Assembly: GCF_008831285.2 (NCBI RefSeq)
Contig: NC_045145.1
Coordinates: 20,290,040 to 20,354,039, forward strand
Reading direction: 5' to 3'
Source of the DNA: Nymphaea colorata
Lineage: Eukaryota; Streptophyta; Magnoliopsida; Nymphaeales; Nymphaeaceae
Length of the DNA: 64,000 nucleotides
Positions within the stretch are counted from its first letter, which is position 1. The number at the start of each line of letters is the position of its first letter. A program made the translations under genes and the position numbers. The notes under the pieces were generated by a model, which saw only the letters and a list, made by a program, of their open reading frames with translations, had not been told where the DNA came from and did no database searches. This document shows, piece after piece, positions 35,703 to 49,816 of the stretch.

Positions 35703-38700
35703 TAGAGAGAGAGAGAAAGTGTGTGTGTGTGTCTGGCTTATGTCAAAAATAAGAAATCATACCCTATAAATATGATATTTAAAGTGGTTTTTTTGAAATA
35801 TAACTCTACCAATATGATTTGAAAGATAGCTTGATGCAAAATACATATTAAATTATTGTTTATTGGGTTTTAGTAGTGTTTTCTTAATAAGCAAAAACGA
35901 ATGGCTCTCACAACATCAACATTTTGATGATTGAAAAATCAATATTTTTTTTAAAGACAACTTTATTCAAAGCATGGTTTATATCAAAAGAGCTTTGATA
36001 AATATATTAAAATAAGATTAGCAAAAAATTGAAGGGTCTGGTTTTTATTCATCACCTAAGTGTATGGTGTTTATGAACCCGTATGTGTGAGTGTGGAAGA
36101 GGGGGGGAGGGGGAGATACAGGGTGTGATAGAAGGGGGAGAGATGGAAGTTTATGCAAGCAGCCAAGCAGCTAGCAAATTAAGGCCCTCGATCATAATCA
36201 AAAGAGTGGCGTTCTGTTGTAAACCTAGAGTGGGGTCAAAGCCACGATTCTTCAGCTCTCGGTGTTCTTGGCACAGCGCGCAAGTGCTGCAATAGTAATG
36301 GACGAGGTAATCTGTCATAGGTTCCTCTGGAAGCTGGAATTGGCCTCTGAGCTTTGTCCTGTAGTGATAGCCGTAGCCGCTCCCACCTATGATACCATAG
36401 GTAAAGGCATTGGAAGCAGATGCTGCACCCACAAAAATAAATTCACAAGAAACACATATAACTTCAGTACGCAGGAAAAACTCGATCTATTTGTCGTGCC
36501 GAAGAGTTCATAGAAACTTTGGAGGCATTCAGCTAATTGTTGGCTTGAACAAAAGAAGTAGAATTAAGTTGTCCAGACATAAAGCTATCTGATTAGTCCA
36601 CCAAATTTCATACAAAATGCAGTCTAAAACAAGAACAACCTGAACTTATGAAGCTGGCTGATTTCTTAGCTTTCAGTTGGGATTGTTAAATTTTCAAATG
36701 GCGTACAGATGTGGGCCGCGCTTGGCAAACAAGAACATGCTAACTGCGAGAATGTAATTAAGTTGAGAATGAAAGGGAGCTTACACGAGCTTCCGTGGTC
36801 GATTATCTCTGCATTCTGCCCAAAAGTGATGCCAGGAAAGCTGCACGTAAGCATGCCTACACCATTTCACAAACACAACTAGTTGCTTTGGAAGAAAAAC
36901 ACTTGAGAAATATTACATCTGATAAATGAATATTATGCTTTTTTATACACATGCTCAAGGAGGACCATGTTGATGTCTCGAGAAACATAATGTAATTATG
37001 GATAACGTTTCCAGATTCAACAAATAAATGCAAGACATAATCCCATCGTGTTGCCCAAAACAAGAACACGGTGCTCTTAATATGTGTCCTTCAGAAGGAA
37101 TTGGACAAGAGAAACACAAACACAGTATTTCAAGAATCAATCATAAAGCATTGAAGCAGATTCATAACACACTAAACTCAGTGTTCCATTATCATTCATG
37201 GAACAGTGTTCGTGTTTCCATGACCGAATACTCCATTGAGAACTTGTGGTCTAAAAAACAATGTTCTTCTTATGGAATTTCATGGCAACAGTCAAGTCTA
37301 ATGCAAGCATCTCATGGCATAAGCATGTAGATATATTAACACGCACGCACACATGCAGACAGTGGCGGAGCCAGAAATTTTTGGCTATGGGGCAGTAGTA
37401 TATAGTACATAGCTATTGAACATGTGAAGACATGACCTCTTTGATTGAGGATAAAAACCAGACCTCTTAAGCTTCCTATCTATGGAGCCCACTTTGATTA
37501 AGGTTGAAAACCAGACCTCTTAAGTACTTGTTAAAAATATAAATATTCTGCAATGTTTATAAACACTAAAATAAAACAAGTCTTAATTCAAAGCACATTA
37601 CCTCCAGCCAACAATTACACATGTTGGAACTAAAGCAAAAACAAATTAGAAATAAAATGAGTAAATAAGATCCTAATTTAATTAAAACTCAATAGGAACA
37701 GATCCGACATCTGTCCTAGACACAAACACTATTCTAAAAAAATTCAAGAAAACTTGCATATATTAACTTGGAGGGAAGAGAGATAGGCCATAGTCACAAC
37801 TCACAAGGCTGCCACCAGTATGTCCCTCTTCTTTTATCAATTAGTGTATATATATATATACAGATAGTACACAAACAATTGGGAAAATATGATCATCCTA
37901 CTTAGACCCAACCTACCAGCCATTGGCATTAACGCATATAGATGAAGATCGGTCTCTGATCAATCTTCCCCTCATCATCAGAACTGGTGGCGATGTTGAA
38001 ATTATTCCGGACAGGGAAGAGGCTGGAAATGGTGATGCCAAGGCTCTTAAACGCAAATGGGCGATCATGGAAAATCAATTCTCAGGCAGTGGTGATCAGG
38101 GAATTGAAGAAGTCCAATTTGAGCAGCAAAGCAATATTGAAACACCTGAGGTAACTGATGAGGATGCCAAAGATCTTAAGGATAAAGAGGAAGCTATAGA
38201 GAATGAGACTGTGGGCCATGGCGATCAGGGAACTGAAGAAATTCTTGGCCAATTTGAGCAGCAAAGCAATGTTGAAACACATGAGGTCACTCATGAAGAT
38301 GCCAAAGATCTTAAGGATAAAAAGGAAGCTTTAGAGAATGAGACTGTGGGCCATGGCGATCAGGGAACTGAAGAAGATCTTGGACAATTTGAGCAGAAAA
38401 GCAGTATTGAAACACCTGAGGTCACTCATGAAGATGCCAAGGATCTTAAGGATAAAGAGGAAGCTATAGAGAATGAGACTGTGGGCCATGGCGCCCAGGG
38501 AACTGAAGAAAATCTTGGCCAATTTGAGCAGCAAAACAACACAGTAATACTCTCATTGGAAGGAGAGAATGAGAAGTGGATGACTGATGTGATTGACATT
38601 CCAAATAAGGTGAATCATTAATGACAAGGTGGAACAGGAAGATGCAGAGAATGCGAATGGGGAAGAGGATGATGTGAGAGAAATTGTCAGTGAAGAATTT

Positions 38701-39395
38701 TCTCAGAATAGTCAAACATGGAACCAGGACACAGTGGAACAGGAAGACACAAGCAAGAGGAACGTTGAAGAGGATGAGGGAAGAGAAAGTGCGAGTGAAC
38801 AGTTTTTTCAGAACAGTCAAACAGGGAACCATCACACTTTGGGACAAGAATATGCAACTCAGACCCAATGTTTGGTGATTTAGGTTGACAATTGAACGAA
38901 AACAGAAGCAAGACTAGCAAGTAATGCAAAACATGATAAATAAATATGTAAGGAAAAAAGCGTTGAGGCAAAACCGTTGAAAAGGGGAAAACAAATGAAA
39001 AGTGAAAACCCAACACCATTCAAGAAGAAACGATAATAACAATTCGTTCATGATTCAAGAAGAAGAAGAAGAAGCAGACTCTCACCACAGGAAGGCTTAG
39101 CTTGTCTCCCAGAAGACGTGGGCAGCATAGCGTGTAGATGGGCATGAGGCAGACCGACACTCCACTAAACTCGTGGAGTTTATTTGGCTGGCGTGGGCAG
39201 GCGCCCACGCCTGCCCCACGGTGGCTCCGCTACTACACAGAGAGATAGAGAGAAATTAGCGGGAATGGAAAGACAATCACAATTGGTAGGATCTTCAAAA
39301 CAGTCATAAAGGCCGGTCGTCCATGGCTGGACATTGATGGGAAATACGGGCTGGGAAGGGGCATAACCAGGCTGAGGAGGGACGTCGGAGTTCAT
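35524..39395 (-). CDS. Short PLAC8-domain protein, cysteine-depleted, 153 aa
   Basis: Predicted as complement(join(35524..35600,36225..36422,36785..36856,39281..39395)), GT..AG, phase 1. Exon 1 has only 38 codons (M-N-S-D-V-P-P-Q-P-G-Y ... W-T-T-G-L-Y-D-C-F-E-D-P-T-N). Compared with its duplicate at 51956-53856, this copy has lost most conserved Cys: C-S-F-P-G for C-C-L-P-C, S-S-A-S-N for S-C-A-S-N, G-G-S-G-Y-G-Y for G-C-T-G-C-S-C, and Y-Y-C-S-T-C for C-C-C-T-S-C. It retains C-A-L-C-Q-E-H-R-E-L and the tail G-W-Q-G-T-Q-E-R-S ... P-P-P-V-R-P-A-M-T-K. Frame and splice sites are intact. Intron 1 is swollen to 2.4 kb by a TIR element that the duplicate lacks. Either it is relaxed and decaying, or it has a Cys-independent role. 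Confidence 0.82.
37360..39235. mobile_element. TIR-bounded (hAT-like) element, 1.9 kb, in intron 1
   Basis: The left end CAGTGGCGGAGCCAG and the right end TGGCTCCGCTACTA form imperfect inverted repeats of about 13 bp. The duplicate gene has an uninterrupted intron here (near 53710), which demonstrates an insertion. Target duplication is not clear (CATGCAGA versus CACAGAGA). Its interior carries an acidic repeat frame and no recognisable transposase. The ends resemble the short hAT-type MITEs at 17057 and 61451. Confidence 0.65.
37893..38621 (+). CDS. Acidic tandem-repeat reading frame inside the TIR element
   Basis: Open from 37893 to the stop at 38619-38621, with no ATG in the first 58 codons, so it may be an exon or a captured fragment. 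A CCTACCAG|CC acceptor-like site lies at 37919. It contains three near-perfect 135-bp units (starting 38163, 38298, 38433) of 45 residues, D-A-K-D-L-K-D-K-E-E-A-I-E-N-E-T-V-G-H-G then D-Q-G-T-E-E-x-L-G-Q-F-E-Q-Q, after a degenerate first unit. A second acidic frame (38629-38883) has two units of V-E-Q-E-D ... S-Q-T-W-N. The protein family is not recognised. It is likely disordered or coiled-coil. Confidence 0.4.
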   Translation, partial: SSYLDPTYQPLALTHIDEDRSLINLPLIIRTGGDVEIIPDREEAGNGDAKALKRKWAIMENQFSGSGDQGIEEVQFEQQSNIETPEVTDEDAKDLKDKEEAIENETVGHGDQGTEEILGQFEQQSNVETHEVTHEDAKDLKDKKEALENETVGHGDQGTEEDLGQFEQKSSIETPEVTHEDAKDLKDKEEAIENETVGHGAQGTEENLGQFEQQNNTVILSLEGENEKWMTDVIDIPNKVNH

Positions 39396-39453
39396 GATAA
39401 ATGACGAAGATGATGAAGAACCAGGCTAGCAGTTGCAGAAGGAGATGGTGTAA

Positions 39454-39460
39454 ATTTATA
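39454..39460 (-). promoter_or_regulatory. TATA box candidate
   Basis: TATAAAT on the minus strand about 60 bp upstream of the ATG at 39395. It is conserved at 53915-53921 in the duplicate gene. Confidence 0.55.
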
Positions 39461-39541
39461 CTAGTGAAAGGAAATAAGAAACGGACTAGTCCACCCCGAC
39501 CAGACTGGTACGTAGCTAGTATTTATAAGAGATGGGTCTGT

Positions 39542-39688
39542 CAGGTGGCGGAGTCAAGACTTTTAATCTGTGGGGCAGTTGTGTAGGTGAGACAACTTTG
39601 ATGTGGGCACTGCATATAAATTTAAAACATGTGAAGTTAACATATTATAATGAAATTTTTAATGGGCTGACAATGACCCCGCTACCAG
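39542..39688. mobile_element. MITE in the upstream region, absent from the duplicate
   Basis: CAGGTGGCGGAG at the left and CCCCGCTACCAG at the right are inverted repeats with mismatches. In the duplicate, GGGTCTGTC joins directly to GATAGCTCATGC (53966-53984). Here 155 bp (39543-39697) separates them, so insertion is directly visible. The ends resemble those of the element at 37360. Confidence 0.65.
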
Positions 39689-41210
39689 TCATTTGTTGAT
39701 AGCTCATGCTCAGTTGGCTAGCTAAACAGCTCGTCATCATTCATAAACAAGTAGCTAGTCACTATTCCACTTTGAAAGCCCCTCAAAATTCGGCACATCT
39801 TTTTCAGAAGTATCTACAATCCCAAATAAGTTGCTCTAACAGAGATTCTTTGTACATCTGTTGATTTTTATATATGGTAATTGCATAACTATTGATGCTT
39901 CCCCTATTATAGTTGCATATCGATTTCTCTCGACTTTTTGGCAGTTGAATGCACGATGTTTCCGTGATATGTGTTCTTCTAGAGAATTAGTCATACTCCT
40001 ATTCTTTCTAACTATTTATTAATTCTTACGTGTTACGTCTCATTGAGCTGGCGTGGGGGAGACGAGCCCATTCAACTCCAGCCCAGAGCTTGAGTGTCAT
40101 TTCTCTTTTCTTTTTCTTTTTTTTAATTTCACAATAACTTGGCCAGACTCATCGTATATATAAAAAGTTCAACATTAATACACGATCGGACGAGTTTGAA
40201 CAAGGGACAGATGGGGTATGGCATTGAATAGAACCTTATCACTTCGCAGTGTGTCGCTTTGCCACTACCAATTATTAAATAGTTGGGCAGCTTGTGCTTC
40301 AGAGTTTGGTGAGGAGGATAATGTCCCTCGCGATCTTGTGCGGATTGACGTGAACGTGAGAATAACCAAATATGTTAACTCAAGGAGTATTTAGTTTTTC
40401 CGTAGTTTTCATGAAATTTGTAAATTGTACGTACCGAATTAAGAAATGAAGGCATGGAGAAGATGCAGAAAATTAAAGAGACATGGTTAAGATATTGAGG
40501 TGAAACAAAGAGTCGGCCGGTTGCATGCTTGCCTATAAAACTTGTTTGATTCTAGATTCGTAAGTCAAGAAAGACAGCTCTCATCACGAGGAAGAAATTC
40601 GCAAGATACTCCTTTTAATTTCTTGCTTTTACAATTTTGTTATAATTCACACGAAAATTGAAAAAAAAAACTCATAAAATGTTATGAGTTATATATATAT
40701 ATATATATATATATATAAGTTACATGAAATTAATCATGGTATCGAATTCACAAAGCATCGGAACTGTAAATCAGATTTATCGGGTCATAGAATTTGATTT
40801 GACATAGAATTATTATGTTTTGTATATTATATTTTAAAATGTTTTGCGTTCGTTATTACATGGTTAGATTTATGAAAAGCAAGCTAAAGTATAAGGGAAG
40901 TGTACTTTCCTTGGGAGATAGGATAACATCTTTATTTGAAGAGATAATATGTACACCAAAAAAATGGGGACGCCCAGCGTCAAGAACCATATTTAATTAG
41001 TCTTGGAGTACACCAAGGGAAGTGTACTTGAACAACCAATTTGATATATTGAACTATCTTTTAAAGAAAAGTTAAGCTTTTTCGAGTTAAAATGCCAATT
41101 TTCATATTGTTAGGGACAAATAAAAAGTTCAATAAGTGCAATTATGCCAAAGCCAAACCATTGTCCAAGCTCTCAAAAATAAGTTAATGGGATTTTTGTT
41201 CTTTGATTGC

Positions 41211-41891
41211 AGCATTTCTGGAAATGAGAAGCTTTCCTTATCAAACAGCTAAGAAAAGGCAAGGTTGGAGTAATTGTTGGAATAGCAGTTGTTGCTGTGG
41301 TGCTTGTAGTGCTTGCGTTCTGGCTAGCTGCTATTATGGTGACGAAGAGAAGAAAACCTGCAAGTAATTATTGTGTATTCTTGAGTAATACAATATGGTT
41401 CTTCCTTTTGAGCAATTTTTTATTGTATAGTTTTAAGTTTCTCGAAAGAGCGTCATGTAATTTATCCCTAAGATGTGTGTGTTAATGCTTAGTTGCTTTT
41501 AATTACGCTAGATAAGCTACCAAATGGTTGCATGCATTTGCTCATGAGGAAGTGATAAAGGCTACCGATAATTTCAGTAGAAAAATTGGTGAAGGAGGTT
41601 ATGGTCCTGCGTTCCATGGGCATTTAGAGAGTGGAGAGAATGTGGTGTGAAGATACTTCCTAGTAAGTCAACACAAGGATCTCAAGAATTTCAAACTGAG
41701 ATGGATGAAGGATGTTTTAACTTTTTAGGACATGTATCTTTGTTCATTTTAAATAGAGAAATTAACATCTGCATATTTTCTCTTCTAGGTGATTCTTCTT
41801 TCAAGGATTCACCACAAAAATCTGGTATCGTTGATTGGATACTGTGATGAGGCAGAAAATATGATCTTCATTTACGAATACATTTTATCAG
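41211..41891 (+). pseudogene. Receptor-like kinase fragment (LRR/malectin-type RLK)
   Basis: Three exon-like pieces: 41211-41363 encodes a transmembrane segment (V-G-V-I-V-G-I-A-V-V-A-V-V-L-V-V-L-A-F) and K-R-R-K; about 41523-41640 encodes A-T-D-N-F-S-R-K-I-G-E-G-G-Y-G-P (glycine-rich loop); 41789-41891 encodes L-S-R-I-H-H-K-N-L-V-S-L-I-G-Y-C-D-E-A. A one-base shift near 41648 breaks the frame before K-I-L-P-S-K. The extracellular part and the kinase core after the hinge are absent. It is a dead fragment of a plasma-membrane receptor kinase gene. Confidence 0.8.
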
Positions 41892-42130
41892 GTACTTCTT
41901 ATTCTAAATTTTATCAATCTCCGGTAAGTTTATGTGGAAGGGTTCCATTGTGCAACAATGCGCGAGATAATTATGATTCCATGGAAACCGGGGTTCTCAT
42001 CGAGGAATATACCATAGAACTGCCACCTTCGGACATAGTTTAAATTCAAACGGCCAGTTCATTATATTCTAGACTGGTTACTCGTGCATGTACAAATTGC
42101 TGCGAACTTTTGCTTATAAGAACCCTATGG

Positions 42131-42535
42131 CTTAAATACATATCAAAGTGAAAAACATGTTTTTGCCTTTTAAACAACAAAATTTTTCTCGAGTATAATA
42201 CAAAGAGCTTGAAAAAATGGCAACAAAAGGAAAAATAAGTTAAATTTTTGAAAGTTTTTAAAAAATACTAAAATTGGGGGACATGTAAAATAAATGAAAA
42301 AAGTAATAACTCAAACATAAAAGAAATAAGTAGATATGCAACAAATAAAAGTTAGGAAATGAAACAAGTAGTTTGGAATTTAAAAAAAAAAAAAAACGGC
42401 TAAAAAATGCGAAAACAAAATGTTTTTTTGTTTACTTTCATTTTTGGTGTTTTTCTTAAAAAATAGCATTCTTAAAGTTCTAAACGGCTGGCGTATTTCT
42501 TGTATTTTATATGCGCTTTTCTTCAAAAGAACTTG
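42131..42535 (+). repeat. Diverged copy of the TAGTCACAA MITE family
   Basis: Shares TTTTTCTCGAGTATAATAC, AGCTTGAAAAAAT, ACATAAAAGAAATAAGTAGAT and CAACAAATAAAA in the same order as 59439-59826 and 61891-62283. The ends are too degraded to define. Confidence 0.55.
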
Positions 42536-42929
42536 TTTTTTTTTTTACAACGATGCATATATATATCAATTGCATGCATGTCATGCCATCAAAGATGCAG
42601 CACTATTAATCAATTTAGATATCAAGTGGTTCAGTGTGTGCTATGGTAAGTGCACTGAACTCGATCTAGGTTATAATTGTCTGAATGGTGATAAACGAAA
42701 TTTTTGTGCTTTGTTCGTTCAATAATGTTTTTTGAGTGATATTTTTTAATTGAAATGACAAAAACCTGTAATCGGAGGCCATACTTGCATAATTTCATGA
42801 TTTTAGATTCTTTTGGATAGGACAAACTGTAGTCACCTGCAATGATTTGATACTTGACACCAATGTACTGCAGCTATGTTACATAACTGGGGATGTAAAT
42901 AAATCAGTAAATGATTTGCATTCACATAG

Positions 42930-43340
42930 TTTGCGGTCATGTCCTACACACTCACAATTCGATATCTATTAAATGAGTTGCATTCATTTTATGATATAAA
43001 ACTATTAGAGAAAGGACCCATGTGCTTGGGAGGTCGATTTGAATCTGACTTTGACTTGCTTTAAATGACATCATTATAAGCTCACCTAAATTATTTAAGA
43101 CGGAAGGCTCGTTTTATGATATAATAAAACTATTAGAGAAAGGACCCATGTGCTTGGGAGGTCGATATCAATCTGATTTTCCAAATCAGTGGGAATGGTC
43201 CCATTAACTTTGTCTTGCTTTAAATGGGATCATTATAACCTCTCCAAAATTATTTAATACAGACGCCTCAGTTTTTTTAATATAAAACTATTAGATAAAC
43301 GACCCATGTACTTGGGAGGTAGATACCAATCTGGCATGGA
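42930..43340 (+). repeat. Dispersed repeat, three tandem degenerate units
   Basis: The motif ACTATTAGAGAAAGGACCCA, then TGCTTGGGAGGTCGAT, occurs at about 43001, 43131 and 43288, with CATTATAA..CTCACCTAAATTATTTAA between. A further copy (48795-49060) is fused to the 3' end of the PLAC8 pseudogene. Confidence 0.7.
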
Positions 43341-43380
43341 ATTTTCTGTTCTGCTGGATTCCGGCCTTCTCCGTCCAACT

Positions 43381-43430
<50 letters not shown>

Positions 43431-45742
43431 ATGAATGATGGAGCGAGCGATGGATGAAACCCTCACTTGGTTTCAGAACTCTTGCTTGAGCGAGCGAGCA
43501 AGTTTTCTTAGAGTTTCAGAGAGAGAGAGAGAGCGAGAGAGAGAGAGAGAGACCTTGGCTCGGCAGCAATGGAGAAAGCAGCAAAGGACGACGCCTCCCA
43601 TTTGGATGATATTGAAGACGAAGAAAGTGAGGAGAGAGAACAGGCATGATGGAATGAGAAGTGAACTCGAATAAAAGAAATAAATAGTCATTGAAGTTAC
43701 TACTCATTTTTATTGAACCAAGTCAAGTCAAGCTTAAAAATTCGAGCTTAGACTCAACCTTGACTTTGACTGAAACAAATGAGTTGAAAAATCAGCTCGA
43801 GCTCGTTTATGAAAATGATTGGCTCAAACTCGTTCACAAACCGAGCTTTAACGAGCCTAGCTCGCTCGTTGTTAGCCCCTAACGGAAAGGGGGTCAGGGT
43901 GATGAGTCGCCTAAAGGCAGCTGCGCAGACTGAGTCAATGGAAGAGGATGACGTCAAGTGTGCCGAGCGAGCGTGACATTTTAGTAATTATTTTAAAATA
44001 TTTTTTTTAACTTCTTCACCTTTGTTATTTTCTTGTTTGTTCTTAAAATAGTTTTTTCTATTAACTGAAGGTATCCTCATTAACCATACCCGAAAATTTC
44101 ATGCACCAATATAACATACACAACTAGCTTCAAAGGGGGACTACAATGATGCACAACTAGCCCTGCTCTGTCCCTTTGCTGTTTCTACCTCTTCTTCCCT
44201 TTCCTCGCTGATAAGCTTTTGTAGTTTAAAAAAAAAAAAATCCTCCAACAATGGCATTCTTATAGTAAAGTTGTTGTGTTTTTTACTATATGTAAGTAAC
44301 CGCATATAAGGATAAATTGACGTATGCTGTTCTCTGTTTTGTAACTTAAAATCCAAATGATGTTCTTCAGACATGCAGATATCTGTAATCAGAAAACTTA
44401 TTCAGGCCATTGATTTTTTAACATTCATCTTTCGATTTTGATTCTACACTTTCATCATGCCGATGCTTGTTTCCACTTCAACTTTGTTGTTGTAATCCAT
44501 TAAGCTGTCTGAAATCACGGTAAGGGACAAGCAAGCGTGTCCATGATCAGGGCATATAATAGTCTTGGGAGATTTTCATTTACCATGCTGGCCAACACGA
44601 TTTCTAATCAGTTGATAATTTTCTCTTGAATGGTAATTTTAATTTATTCCGAAAGTTGTGCAAGAGGTCATACGTTCGTCTCTAATTTCAAATTTTGGCT
44701 CAATGTTACTAAATTTCTTTAGATTCAAATATCGTTTGGTGAAAAGAGAACACTCCTTTACTGATGTGCAAGCTGAGGTTTCCTTGACTGACGTTTGTGA
44801 GAAACGTCAATAATGGTAGAAATTTGCCAACGATTATTTCGGTTTTGGAGATTCATCAGCACTGAGGTTTCAAAAGACCCAGCAAGCGAAGAACATTTGT
44901 GGAGATTCACCAGCTTTAGTTGTAAACTCAATGTCTAATAAAGGAAATCCGGACCAATTTGTGGATATGACAAATTTTCCATTGACTTGAAAGCAACGAT
45001 TCGGTCTAGTAGGGTCGATGACATATAAGTTAAACCCTTGGACAGAGCAAGAAGTCGATCTATTAAGAGAATTATGTAAGCAAACTATCAAAAATAAATA
45101 TGGTACTTTTGTAACTTTTGTCAGTGAAAAATTCAAAACTTGTAATGTACGTCCTCCCTCCCTCCTAATTAATGTATATGTCTCCGAAATTTAATGCCCT
45201 TGTCATTTATCAACTACTTCTCGACCTGTTTTTACGTGGAACCATCTTTTACTTACCCCTTGGAACTCCAGTGTTATTTGGTAGTATATGTCTTAAAGAG
45301 GTTTCAAATTTATTCAAAGATTTAAAATTTTTCAGATTTATTTGATATTAGGATCCGATTGCTATGGGGTTTTGGGTAACTGCAGCAATATGCTAATCTA
45401 ATTAAGTAGTTAAGATGACCTAATTAATTATGTTCTTTAAAATTATAAATGAGTTAAGAATACCTCATTTAATTATATTTTTTTGAAAATTTAAAATGAC
45501 CATAAATATAGATGAGCGAGCTTGTAATTTATATTTTGATGAAATAATATGAATAATTACACGTAAGCCTATGTATATAAATAACATAGCAAGTGCATTT
45601 CAGCAATAAGATTAGTCTATAATTATGATCGAAATTTATTTTTTAAGCCATTCCAATTATTGAGGAAAGTTTTTTTTTTAAGGAAAAGCCATATCAAGTC
45701 AAGTCAATAACATAATGTAAATGACATGGGGGTGTGGGGTAT

Positions 45743-45925
45743 CTGCACAGGAGGAGCAGAACCAGAAATTTTTTATGAGAAAGCTGAATTAAAGTTTTTA
45801 AATTTTAACATAAACCCAAATATCATTTTCTAAATTTTTTTTATATAAGACAAACAAAATTTTATAAAATTTACATATAAATTAAAAAAATATATACAAG
45901 TCCGGCAGTCTTTGCCTCCGTCCAT
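45743..45925. mobile_element. Insertion in the core promoter of the 46-kb PLAC8 pseudogene
   Basis: The related promoter at 63400-63456 reads continuously from GTGTGG to ..GCCCATCAAGGGATGC. Here about 180 bp of AT-rich sequence with degenerate inverted ends (CAGGAGGAGCAGAACC / GGCAGTCTTTGCCTCC) lies between, ending about 25 bp before the TATA box. Probable MITE. Confidence 0.5.
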
Positions 45926-45950
45926 GTCTCCCTACATCAAGGGATGCATC

Positions 45951-45957
45951 TATAAAA
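45951..45957 (+). promoter_or_regulatory. TATA box of the PLAC8 pseudogene
   Basis: TATAAAA in the context GGGATGCATCTATAAAATGC, identical to the promoter at 63452. The ATG lies 38 bp downstream of the box. Confidence 0.6.
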
Positions 45958-45994
45958 TGCCTTAGAGATTAGAGACCCAAACCGGGTTGAGGAA

Positions 45995-48871
<2,877 letters not shown>

Positions 48872-49461
48872 ATTATTTAAGAGGGAAGAAAATGATATAA
48901 AATTATTAGGGAAAGGTCCCACGTGCTTGGGAGGTCGATATCAATCTGATACGGTTTGATTTTCCAAATCTGTGGAAACGGTCCCATAATTTTGACATGC
49001 CTTAAATGACATCATTATAACCTCACCTAAATTATTTAAGACGGAAGGCCCATTGTAAGAAGCCGATCTTGCAAAGTAGGACAAAGCCTCCTGCTCAATC
49101 TACTGTGTAGAACAACTGCTGCGAAAAGAACACTGTATATTGTTTGTAAGTTCATGAAATAATAAACAAAGAACATCTCTGCCTACTGGGGCATGATAAT
49201 GGTGTGGTGGACAAGATGTGTTTTTGTGTGTGTGCCTATATGTGTGTACTGGTAGGTGTTAAATAATATCATACCATATTTTACAAATTGGTAGTTAGGA
49301 AAAAAACAATGAGAAATGGTATTAAATAATATAAAAAATTGGAAAATTGTCCATCCCTTGTGTCTCTTTTTTTTTCTTTTGTTTAATCTCTTATCTAAAA
49401 AAAATCAAGAGCTAAGATTGTAAACTTGTCGGTTTAATATATAAGTGTTGTTTTGCACCTA

Positions 49462-49525
<64 letters not shown>

Positions 49526-49816
49526 CACTGAATGGCTATTAGGCCTCTCATCGTCATGCCACACATTTGGCTCGAGGTCGGAATTCTCTCCATATGGTTG
49601 GAGGAATCCACATTTAGATATATAAAAGCAGTCACGACGGAGGTATTATAGTGATAGCTTACGGTAGGTTCAATAGTTTATGATTTTTAAACTTAATTTT
49701 TTAATTTTTTTAGCCATTCAAGCAATTTTAATTCTTTTGCACACACACACACATCTACGCACATAATGTTTCCTAACTTGCATGGGTTGAACAAAATTTT
49801 CTTCACATCGTTGCAG

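Larger units (their letters stand above)
39396..45950. other. Intergenic region between the divergent PLAC8 pair
   Basis: 39400-40990 matches 53860-55470 (upstream flank of the duplicate gene) except for a MITE. 41000-44870 is specific to this copy and holds a receptor-kinase relic, a MITE-family copy, a triple direct repeat, (GA)n tracts (43382-43429, 43520-43551) and a GAGCTCGAGCT-rich hAT-like end (43700-43885). 44877-45730 matches 61020-63400. No intact gene. Confidence 0.6.

Noticed and set aside
42420-42725. Plus-strand frame of 101 codons
   Set aside because: Falls within the diverged MITE copy and adjacent AT-rich sequence; no motif.
45150-45400. Possible separate gene in the segment shared with 62505-62760
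   Set aside because: The similarity reflects duplicated upstream flank of the PLAC8 genes. The reading frames there are short and not conserved between copies.
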